A DNA stretch of 64,000 nucleotides, taken from NCBI GenBank assembly GCA_014529385.2, contig CM043968.1, positions 124,825,518 to 124,889,517 on the forward strand. The letters are read 5' to 3'. The notes under the pieces are model-generated. The model did not search any database and was not told the origin of the DNA. It was given only the letters and a program-made list of their open reading frames with translations. Shown here piece by piece: positions 55,863 to 64,000 of the stretch. Source of the DNA: Adiantum capillus-veneris (Eukaryota > Streptophyta > Polypodiopsida > Polypodiales > Pteridaceae). Position 1 is the first letter of the stretch, and every line of letters begins with the position of its first letter. A program made the translations under genes and the position numbers.

Positions 55863-58800
55863 ATGCACTTACGCTCTGGGCGGGTGCTAGAACACGAGCA
55901 TATTGAGGGTGCCTCTGTTCATACGGACACCCATTACCCATCCACGATAAGCTCTAGACCCTCAGCGGGGACACAAGGTAGCACCACCCAAGACCCTAAA
56001 ATAGCCGCTAGTGATTCCTCCTCCGACTCAGAAATCATGGAAGCATATCCTACCCAAAACACTGAGAGAGAAGGCCATGCACCTCCCGAAGCTCCACAGC
56101 CTAGTACTAGTATGTTTAGCCGTTTCATGGAAACGTTAGGTAGAGCTACTCGCTCGGAACCTGATGCAAATGAAGCACACGAAGGGGGTGGGGAAGTGGA
56201 CTCTCCTTTCACATCGCACGTGGACCCCACACCCCCAAAGAGTGTCCATGTGGATATCCTACCAACTTCTTACCAAGAAGGCCCTGTTGAGCTGCCTCCT
56301 TCAGAAGTTCCCTCTAGAGTACCGTTGGTGACAAGTAAAACCACGGGGAGCAACATTGCTTCTACCTCACAAGAAACCGTTAACACGTCGACTCTAGAAG
56401 GATTGTTCATTAATGATCATTGGACATACGACCTCCACACTGAGGTGTTGACGGATCTACACTCTGGCCACGCCTACCATGTAGGATGGATAGAGATTGT
56501 ACAATCCACCTCTAGTGCCACGAGCATCGAAGATCAACAGAAAATGATCTGTAATGTTATCCATGGCATTATTCAATCAGAAAGGCAAAACCGAGGGGTA
56601 AATATACTCTCAACTGGCCCCATGAGATTTCTTGATACGAGCAAGGCTCAACAGCCTACTCTATCTCAAATGGAGACTCCTCTAATGAGCCCCATGGACC
56701 CATCTTACGTCATTTCACCTGGGGTCTCTATGCAATCTGAGCCTCCGAGCGAAAACTTTAGCTTCCCTAACTTGGCTCAACCCTCTATCAAGGAAAACAC
56801 AGTGCTCACTCCAGGGATAAGCCTGACAGAGAATGTACCGATGACATCTACGGTTAGCGTAGTGCCACTACCTAGTGTTGTAGTACCTAATATGGGGCCT
56901 CGACCATATGTGCCTCTAGCCCCTTATGCACACATGGCCCCCACACCTCCAATTGTACCACTTGCTTATGCTCCTCGAGTGCCGCTCCCTAGCTCTTATC
57001 CGAGTGGACCTATGCCCGGTTATGTTCCATATCCTGCATCATCCACACATATGCCAAGACCGGTACACGTTCCTCTCCCACATATGATTCCAAGAGTACC
57101 TCCACCGGCCCTGCCTCCTCACATAGGTGACTTGGCAGCGTTTGCTCAAACCATAGGTCGATCTATCGCGGAAAATATGCGTCATGCATCTGATAGAGAG
57201 CCTAGAAGTAAGGCAGTACAAATTGCCAAACTCACGCAAAAATTCAATGGGGACGAAGATGCTAGGAAACACATTGAAGTGTTCGAACAAGTATGTGATT
57301 CCTTAGGGGAACGCAACGAACTACATAAGTGCAATGCCTTAAGCTTGACATTAAGTGGGAAGGCTGGAGATTGGTATAGGACCCTAAGGGTGGACGAGAA
57401 AACAATCTACCCTACCCTTCGAAGGTTGTTTCTAAAGGAGTACATACGAGAAGGTGTGCTTTGGGGTGTAGCATCTCAGCTACAGAAGGCCGAACGTAAG
57501 GAAGGAGAGTCAGTAAGGGACTTCATTAGTCGTCTAAAGCACTTAAACTCTCGCTGCCCTGTAAATGAGCGCTTCAACAATAACCAACTGCTTGATCGAT
57601 TCATTCGAGGGTTGAGGAATGAAGGAATCTATAATGGACTAGTGATTAGAGGTATCACAACCTGGGAAGATGTCACTGCCAATGCAATCCAATTAGAGGA
57701 CAACTTGATGATAGCAGGCATGAGGGTGTCTACTGACACGAGATCCACTAGCTCACAAGCCATTGAGTATGAACCCATGACTGCAAAGCCCATTGCCAAT
57801 GAGCCAAAGGTATTTGAGACATTCTTGACAGACCTCACCAAGGCAGTCCAAGAGTCTCTTAAGGATAATCGACCCCCTCAAAATAGTCACATGTATCCAA
57901 GAAGGGAGCAACAATGGTGTTCCATTTGCTTAGGTCCACATAGCACTAGTGAGTGCCCTACGTTTAGAGTAAAATTTAATGGAACTTGCAACGCATGTGG
58001 TAGGTATGGTCACCAAGCTAAGGATTGTTTAATGATCAAACGTATAATGGCAAATAGACCACCTGTAGCCTGGACGGATGCGCCTCGAGCTCCTGTATTG
58101 ATGCCTACTCCACCTGTTGAGCAACTACCGCAACACATGGTCCCTAGATCTCAAAATGTTGTACAAGCTACACCGTTACCACCTCCTGTGCTAGGACCGC
58201 AGCCCCCGCATCCAAGAGTCGCCCCTATGAACCAAGTGGGTTGCGAGCCATCTAATGCTTATGCAGATGGTTGTGAGGAGGAAATAGACACTAGTATTGC
58301 CTACGGACTTGATACATTGGAGAAATGTCCTATATACTACATGGAAGATTGTTGGGGACAAGTCAAGCCGGTTTATCAAGCTGCTGCTCTCGCATCCAGA
58401 GGTCAAAATATCAACACCCAGGCTAGGAGGCCACCTCTTCAATGCTACGAGTGTGGGGGACCACATCGAGTAGCGGAGTGCCCTATTAGACTGCAAAAGA
58501 ATGCTGCACAGATGCAAATGAATCAAGGGAGCACGTCTGCAATGCCAATACTCACATGTAATCGTTGTGGCATAGATCACTTGATTGCCCAATGCCCCTA
58601 TAACCCAAATGCGCCTAAAATCACACCCCTGAATTTGGTCGAAATTGCTACTGTGACATCACCAATACCACCCGTCGCACCCGCTTATGCGATTACACGG
58701 TCCATGCTTCAAGGGCCAGGACATATCCTCGAAGAGAGAGATACCGTGTCAGTTATCCAAGCAAAGAAAAAGAAGACACGAAGGAAGAAGTCGCAGAATA

Positions 58801-59012
58801 CGGAAAATTCAAAGCCAAGTTCCAAAACAAACATAGGAACAGGAGATGACCCCGTGTATATGAATGACCTCGAGGATGATTCAGATTCAGTCGAGACAAT
58901 GGAGACTAGAACCAATACCACAAAGGGAAAGACCGACAAAGAAAACCGTAACATGGAACCAAATGAAAACCGAATGAGAGAAAACCATAAAGAGCCTCTG
59001 AAAACACCATAA
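55863..59012 (+). CDS. A1 gag with four zinc knuckles (1049 aa)
   Basis: Intact ORF from ATG 55863 (MHLRSGRVLEHE; A3 starts at the same place). Residues 1-430 are Pro/Ser/Thr-rich with a PPxxxP segment at about 350-430. Residues about 450-590 form the Retrotrans_gag capsid domain (GDWYRTLRV, LFLKEYIREG, FISRLKHLNSRC). Zinc knuckles: C686-C689-H693-C698, C709-C712-H717-C722, C861-C864-H868-C873, C899-C902-H906-C911; four are more than the one or two usual in gag. A basic Lys/Arg patch (KKKKTRRKKS, about 975) follows. It ends in TAA, directly followed in the same frame by the protease region. It packages element RNA. Confidence 0.92.
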   Translation: MHLRSGRVLEHEHIEGASVHTDTHYPSTISSRPSAGTQGSTTQDPKIAASDSSSDSEIMEAYPTQNTEREGHAPPEAPQPSTSMFSRFMETLGRATRSEPDANEAHEGGGEVDSPFTSHVDPTPPKSVHVDILPTSYQEGPVELPPSEVPSRVPLVTSKTTGSNIASTSQETVNTSTLEGLFINDHWTYDLHTEVLTDLHSGHAYHVGWIEIVQSTSSATSIEDQQKMICNVIHGIIQSERQNRGVNILSTGPMRFLDTSKAQQPTLSQMETPLMSPMDPSYVISPGVSMQSEPPSENFSFPNLAQPSIKENTVLTPGISLTENVPMTSTVSVVPLPSVVVPNMGPRPYVPLAPYAHMAPTPPIVPLAYAPRVPLPSSYPSGPMPGYVPYPASSTHMPRPVHVPLPHMIPRVPPPALPPHIGDLAAFAQTIGRSIAENMRHASDREPRSKAVQIAKLTQKFNGDEDARKHIEVFEQVCDSLGERNELHKCNALSLTLSGKAGDWYRTLRVDEKTIYPTLRRLFLKEYIREGVLWGVASQLQKAERKEGESVRDFISRLKHLNSRCPVNERFNNNQLLDRFIRGLRNEGIYNGLVIRGITTWEDVTANAIQLEDNLMIAGMRVSTDTRSTSSQAIEYEPMTAKPIANEPKVFETFLTDLTKAVQESLKDNRPPQNSHMYPRREQQWCSICLGPHSTSECPTFRVKFNGTCNACGRYGHQAKDCLMIKRIMANRPPVAWTDAPRAPVLMPTPPVEQLPQHMVPRSQNVVQATPLPPPVLGPQPPHPRVAPMNQVGCEPSNAYADGCEEEIDTSIAYGLDTLEKCPIYYMEDCWGQVKPVYQAAALASRGQNINTQARRPPLQCYECGGPHRVAECPIRLQKNAAQMQMNQGSTSAMPILTCNRCGIDHLIAQCPYNPNAPKITPLNLVEIATVTSPIPPVAPAYAITRSMLQGPGHILEERDTVSVIQAKKKKTRRKKSQNTENSKPSSKTNIGTGDDPVYMNDLEDDSDSVETMETRTNTTKGKTDKENRNMEPNENRMRENHKEPLKTP

Positions 59013-59980
59013 GTGTTTCCAAATCCAATCCAAGACCCCCAAGATAAACCGCAGGGGCAAAAAGGGAAAAATCGTAAAAAGAAGATTGGGACGTACCCAA
59101 ACCCTGTAGACGAGATTAAGCAGGTGAAACATCTAAGAGGTTTAGTGGAGGAGACTCAAAGTAAACTAGAACCAGAACCCATGCATATCAAAATTCATGA
59201 CACTGTGTTTCCCACGCAAGTTCATCCACCCCACATGAACCATAGACCGTTATCCATATCTAGTATCATCCAAGAAGGGAGTGAGGACAGGACATCAGAA
59301 AGTGAGCATACTCCCTTCTTGTTGGAAAGGATGTTTAACGAAGGAATACCTGATCCCATTGAGGAATATGAGATTCCATCCTCACCAGTTCCTAGTCAAG
59401 GACCTACACCCTGCAAAACGCCAATGAATGTTGCCAAACTAGTGGACTTCATGTCTTCTGAGGTCCGAACCACGATCATAGCAAAGCTGTATGGAGATCC
59501 TGAGTTATTCCTTGCACTTCGAGCATTCCTTAACGGAGAGCTACGAACGGGATTACCACAGTTTGCGCAACCAAATAGGCCTGACTCGATTATGATTGAT
59601 GAGGAAAATCATGTGCAATCACTTGACTTAGATGGACACGAGTCTGTGATCGAGGTACCCATTAACGAATTAGGCCAGTATTTTGAAGGCGACGAGTCTA
59701 ATGCGACCCTACCCATCACTACCAAGGGATTAACTATAAAGGGAATTCTTGATGGTGGTGCGGGAGTTAGCATCGTTACAAAAGATTGTTGGGAATCCAT
59801 GGGAAAACCCCGCTCAGTGTTACTAACATTGTGGTAAAGATGGCAAATGGTACCATAGCCAAACCTATGGGGATGCTCAAGGATCTTAAGATCAAAGTTC
59901 TAGGACACAAGGTACGACATACGTTCATTGTAATGGATTTCTCTAAACACCTTATGTCATATGAAATGATTTTAGGATGA
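59013..59980 (+). pseudogene. A1 aspartic protease region
   Basis: In frame with gag after the single TAA at 59010. KKKIGTYPNPVDEIKQ is followed by a linker and the retropepsin box ILDGGAGVSIVT (Asp at residue about 247, near 59751). A one-base shift near 59805-59815 ends this frame at 59837. The protease continues in the frame of 59786-59980 (NIVVKMANGT, MDFSKHLMSYEMILG), which meets TGA at 59978 where A2 has Arg (ILGRPFM). Since the LTRs are near identical, these breaks may predate insertion. Confidence 0.8.
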
Positions 59981-59986
59981 CCATTC

Positions 59987-61042
59987 ATGAGGGAAGCACA
60001 AATGGTTCACGATTGGTCTAAAAATCATGTCTATTTGCAATTCCAAGACTCTGTCCTTAGAGTGGATTTGGTGACTGGTAAGGTACACCCCTTAGGGAGT
60101 AAAACCATTATTGATCATCGCTCTGACACCACAGTTCACTCGGCCCCACTACAATATTGTTACACTTGTAAGAAGGATACAGACATTGGCCAAGATTCTC
60201 CTTATATGGATATCCTACCTGGGATGACTGAATCAGACAATGTGGATTGGGTACACCTAGCATCAACCATAGACACTTGGGGAAATAGGGGGATGACCTG
60301 GGTAACACCTGAGGGGAATGAAATGCCTATACCCTTAAATATGCTACAAGCAATGCATATCGCTTCCGACAAGACTCATCCTAATGTAACGAAGAAAACA
60401 TACAAGTGGGTCCCTAAAGCTTCTTTAGTGACCATAGCTAGTGCAAAAAAACAGAAGCCTTGTAAGAAACGTACCACTCGCTCCAAGAAAAGTAAGAAAA
60501 TGTTGCGATGGATCCCTAAACGACTATTGGAAGCCCAAGGCTACTATCAAGGGAATGACAAAATCTGGGTTCCAAAACGTAGATTGTGCTCTTACCTATC
60601 ACCTGACCCAAGTGAGCCCAATCCCGTAGCTCCAAAACGAATCAATGATCGTGGAAAGAAAAAAATCACAGAATGCTACACACCCGCTCCCGACCTAGTT
60701 TGGGTACCAAAGAAAGAACGATTTGTTCCACCTAGCTCAGGAAGGGGGGAGTCCCATGAAGATTCTAGCTCATCATGTAATACATCCATAGAGGTAAAAG
60801 CTTCTACACAGCCTCCATCTATAGTAGTGGACCTCCATGAAGCTACCAAAGAATCCACACCTCCCAGTGTTCAAGAATCACCTAATGAACCACTTCAAGT
60901 TCGATCCTGGGAGAGTACCTTACCACCCTTGCAACTTGACGAGGCACCTAGGGTAATAGAAAACTACTGGCAAAAATCCTCACCTATTACCAACTGGAAC
61001 AATTGGTTTCAAAGGGTGACAAGCTCATTTCAAATGGTATGA
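59987..61042 (+). CDS. A1 ORF X: conserved C-terminal protein, unknown
   Basis: 351 codons after a TGA at 59978, in the same frame as the protease end, so probably once the polyprotein C-terminus (the Met at 59987 need not be a real start). In order: HVYLQFQDSVLRVDLVTGK (end of protease fold), CYTCKKDTDIG, ILPGMTESDNVDWVHLAST, and four W-(V/I)-P-K motifs at W141, W175, W194 and W239. A Lys/Arg-rich stretch lies at about 155-170, QGYYQG before W194, and ENYWQKSSPITNWNNW near the end. No RT, RNase H or integrase motif. A2 and A4 keep the same blocks, which implies selection. Known plant gypsy elements have RT here. Confidence 0.75.
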   Translation: MREAQMVHDWSKNHVYLQFQDSVLRVDLVTGKVHPLGSKTIIDHRSDTTVHSAPLQYCYTCKKDTDIGQDSPYMDILPGMTESDNVDWVHLASTIDTWGNRGMTWVTPEGNEMPIPLNMLQAMHIASDKTHPNVTKKTYKWVPKASLVTIASAKKQKPCKKRTTRSKKSKKMLRWIPKRLLEAQGYYQGNDKIWVPKRRLCSYLSPDPSEPNPVAPKRINDRGKKKITECYTPAPDLVWVPKKERFVPPSSGRGESHEDSSSSCNTSIEVKASTQPPSIVVDLHEATKESTPPSVQESPNEPLQVRSWESTLPPLQLDEAPRVIENYWQKSSPITNWNNWFQRVTSSFQMV

Positions 61043-62672
61043 TCTACCCAAGGAAGGGGGGAGTGTTTGCTGACAGTCATCATTCACTTGTTTCCCTCTC
61101 AACCTTTTTCCCTGACCTCTCAATTCCAATCTTAGGGAATGTACATATAAAGCTTTATACTCACAAAAAACAAAAAATAAAGAGCAAGAGCAATTAGCAA
61201 ACGAGTATGCACATTAAAGTCAAAACATTGACTCAGACCTACACATGTCACATTTGGTACAGTGAAACAGAAACCTATGCCATAAAACACCTTTGATCCT
61301 CATCACTTGAGTGATGGAGGGTAGGTAAGATTAGTACGATAGGAGTGTTTCTGTTTTAGAGTTGAGTGATTAACAAAGTTCTCTTTTCCCACTAATGTGC
61401 CTCCTGGAGGTATTCCTTTTGTTTCCTAAGTGTGTACAGGAGCGTGTTGCTATTGATAGGATTTGGACCTTCATGGAACCTTTCTCTCGTTCACACTTCA
61501 AATCAAGCGCGACCATCGACACAAACAGGTGTTTCTTGTCCATTAGCATTGCCGTTATCTTTTTGCATCTATGTTTGTCTGCTTTGATTGTGATTGGTAG
61601 CATAATATTCAGTGCATTGGCTTAGTATCAAACATTTAATTCAATGCAATCTTTTGTCATAATCACTTGTCTAGGTGTAAAAATCAAGCAGTCCGACTAA
61701 GCTAGTTTGACCAAGCTAGATATTAGAAATCTTCTCTTAATACCATGGGGAATGCCTTCCTAATAAACAATGGTTACTTAGGTTCTTAATCCGATTTAGG
61801 CAGCATTGTATGAAATGTACTAGGGCTTTCTAGTGGGCTTAACCCTATTGACCTTTAGCTTAAGTATTATAAAGGGAGTTTACTAATGTGATGAGCCTGG
61901 GGAGTGTAACAATGTTATTTGACCCCCCAAAGTTACAAAATTTAAATGCTGAAAATGAACAAGCAAAAAATCAAAGTGCCACAATGTAAAATTTTAAGCA
62001 TGAAGAGAAATCCCTGCTTAAATTGGTACTTCACTCACATGTATTGCCTATGGTACTAGAGCCCTAGAGGTTCCCAGTGTGGGCGCTTTTCCTTGAAAAG
62101 CAAAAAACCCAAGGCATACAAAATAAGCACACACATCATAATTGAATCAATGTGAAAAGACTTTGGGGGGTCAAAGAAAAAGTAATCAGTCAGGCGATGA
62201 TTTCATGAGAAATTCCCTTTATGGTAGCTTAACTACAAGGTTTTCTAGATATAGCCTCTAGTCAGCCCTTGAACATGAATACTTGGCTCTCGCGATTAAA
62301 CAACTTAATTGACCACAGAAAGTTAAGAAGCTTACCCATGGTATTAATATTCGATCTCTAGTGCTTTTCGACCGTCCAATTAGCGACCCCAGACTTGTTT
62401 AATTTTCTACCTTTACATCTGTTTATGCATTTGATTACATTGCAATTTAATGTTCATTGCTAACAAATTGTTTGAAATTCTTTTACCAATCAATTTTTCT
62501 ACCTAAAACTGCATATGCTTTTTAAGAGAATGCAATTACTGTGCCAATGTTGTTTGATTTTGCAGTGACTGAAGAAGGCTAAGGACATTCATCTCAAATG
62601 CTCTTCCACCTCGACGATCCAGCTTCAACTCAATAGCTTCCGAGGACGGAATCTACATCAGGAAGGGGGGCA
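61043..62672 (+). other. A1 3' non-coding region and polypurine tract
   Basis: About 1.6 kb with no gene seen. The polypurine tract GGAAGGGGGGCA (62661-62672) precedes the LTR. A similar purine run GGAAGGGGGGAG at 61049-61060, just after ORF X, could act as a second tract. Confidence 0.75.
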
Positions 62673-62965
62673 TGTTAACCCTCACGGCACACGGACACCC
62701 ATCACCTACGATGGACGCGTATTATGTATTTGGTAGAGTCAGGTACCGGGCTTGTCGGACCAATAGGGAAAGGTAGAGTGATCGCCGATGAGAGGCGCAC
62801 TTTAACTTGGACATTCAAGGGATTAGTTGGTTAAGCATGGGCGCCCAAGTGTGAATGGGGTGAGCTCCTATAAAAGCCAACTAAACCTAATTTTTACTCA
62901 TTCTCTCATTTGTGCAATTGAAGAGTGCTCTTGCTCCATCTCCATCTTCTTCTTCTTCACCTCCT

Positions 62966-63002
<37 letters not shown>

Positions 63003-63252
63003 GAGAGTGTGTGTGCGATCGAGCATTACGAAGGCACGACGGCGGCGAAGCGGTTGAGCGTGGCACGACTGCAGCTTCTTCTTCATCGCGGCGAGGAATC
63101 CACCACGAAGGCGAGCGTAGAGCGGTGAGTGACACACCCTTTGTTTTCTTGAGCTTGCTAGTTTAGGCTTGTTGTGTGCTTGGAGCCGTCTGTGGCTCGC
63201 ACACGGTGTATTGGCAAGTCCCTTGCTTCGACAGTGCGGCAAGGAGCGCACA
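62673..63252 (+). repeat. 3' LTR of A1
   Basis: 580 bp. Matches 54295-54884 nearly perfectly; shorter GT and GA tracts explain the length difference. TATAAAAG at 62869-62876. Confidence 0.95.
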
Positions 63253-63257
63253 TAGAT

Positions 63258-63525
63258 TCCATCCTCGAAAGCTATTGAGTTGAAGCTCGTTCGTCGAGGT
63301 GGAAGAGCATTTGAGATGAATGTCCTTACCCTTCTTCATTCACACTTGGGCGCCCATGCTTAGCCAACTAGTCCCTTGAATGTTCCAGTTAGAGTGCGCC
63401 TCTCATCGGCGATCACTCTTACCCTTTTTCTATTGGACTGACAAGCCCGGTACCTGACTCTACCAAGTAAATAATACAACGTCCGTTGTAGGTGATAGGG
63501 TGTTCGTGAGCCGTGAGGGTTAACA
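63258..63525 (-). repeat. A5 internal end and duplicated LTR part
   Basis: 63258-63338 is A5 internal sequence continuing from 54294. At about 63339 the sequence jumps back into the A5 LTR (TTCACACTTGGGCGCC, as at 54086) and runs to GTTAACA at 63525. The roughly 290-bp stretch from 54086 across the A1 site to 63338 is thus tandemly duplicated. Confidence 0.82.
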
Positions 63526-64000
63526 TGCCCCCCTTCCTGATGTAGATTCCGTCCTCGGAAGCTATTGAGTTGAAGCTCGTTCGTCGAGGTGGAAGAGCAT
63601 TTGAGATGAATGTCCTTAGCCTTCTTCACTCATTGCAGAATCAAACAACATTGGCACATTAATTGCATTCTCATAAGCAATTAAAAAGGATATGCAGTTG
63701 TAGGCAGACAATTTGATTGGTAACAAAATTTTAAACCATTTGTCAGCAATAAACATTAAATTGCATTATAATCAAATGCATAAACAACTGTAAAGGTAAA
63801 AAATTAAACAAGTCCGGGGTCACTAATTCAACGGTCGAAAGGCACTAAAGATTGACTATTAATACCATGGGTAAGCTTCTTAATTTTCTCTAGTCAATTA
63901 AGTTGTTTAATCGCGGTCGTCCCCCTCAGGTGTTACGCAGGTCGTCCCGCTATCTCCCCAAGTGCCTATGGTTTTAGCTAGGTGGACCCAATCCACATTG
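63526..64000 (-). pseudogene. A5 3' region and ORF X fragment
   Basis: Second copy of the polypurine tract and 3' non-coding region to 63915, resembling A4 at 28289-28675. At 63916 it joins directly to ORF X (minus strand: CVTPEG, NVDWVHLA, a TAG). About 2 kb present in A1 between these parts is missing. A5 continues beyond the window. Confidence 0.78.

Larger units (their letters stand above)
54295..63252 (+). mobile_element. Complete young RT-less element A1 (GypA)
   Basis: 8958 bp, with perfect target duplication TAGAT (54290-54294, 63253-63257). LTRs of 590 and 580 bp are almost identical: I see one substitution besides simple-repeat length. tRNA-Asp-type primer site, 1049-aa gag, protease region, ORF X and polypurine tract are present. 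There is no RT, RNase H or integrase between protease and 3' LTR. This fits a non-autonomous gag-protease LTR element (like TR-GAG elements) copied recently by enzymes from another element. Confidence 0.93.

Overview
This window is plant nuclear DNA, from a species with a large, repeat-rich genome. Evidence: Ty1/copia and Ty3/gypsy LTR retrotransposons with initiator-Met-type and Asp-type tRNA primer sites, a RepHel-type Helitron, two CACTA DNA transposons, and abundant (GA)n/(CA)n tracts. I saw no host gene, tRNA, rRNA or bacterial-type gene. The sequence does not identify the species; ferns, lycophytes, gymnosperms and large-genome angiosperms all remain possible.

Family labels used below: GypA (copies A1-A5) and GypC (C1, C2) are gypsy-like elements; CopD, CopE and CopF are copia elements; CACTA-1 and CACTA-2 are DNA transposons; H is the Helitron.

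Layout. The backbone of 12.6-49.6 kb is a decayed minus-strand Helitron H cut into pieces. Its N-terminal part is at 49.6-48.98 kb, its Rep-type domain at 20.18-18.97 kb and its PIF1 helicase at 14.2-12.62 kb. To the left, 1-12620 is a gypsy cluster. A2 (+) abuts H at 12620. A3 (-) abuts A2's gag at 7875. CopE sits in A3's gag and was later split by an inversion (about 3.29-6.24 kb). CACTA-1 (about 14.48-18.97 kb) separates the Rep and helicase parts of H. C2 (20182-48969, perfect 5-bp target duplication) is inserted in H. C2's own 3' LTR is interrupted by CACTA-2 (20210-37533). CACTA-2 holds CopD (23157-36321, perfect target duplication), CopD holds C1 (25078-32847), and C1 holds a piece of A4 (27686-30848). 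That is six levels of nesting. To the right lie simple repeats, CopF (51.56-53.70 kb), A5 (-) inserted in CopF, and A1 (54295-63252), a very young complete GypA element inserted in A5.

How the genes work together. CopD and CopE had the usual copia gag-protease-integrase-RT-RNase H set, now broken. GypA and GypC have LTRs, tRNA-Asp-type primer sites, polypurine tracts, a gag with several zinc knuckles and an aspartic protease, but I find no gypsy RT, RNase H or integrase in any copy. After the protease both families encode a different C-terminal region with W-(V/I/L)-P-K motifs and a QGYY(Q/E)G box. A1 has near-identical LTRs and an intact 1049-aa gag, so such elements appear to be mobilised in trans by enzymes supplied elsewhere. 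Both GypC copies also carry leaders with recurrent palindromes spaced at about 284-300 bp. These RT-less families, their shared C-terminal module and their palindrome-ladder leaders are the best candidates here for something undescribed.
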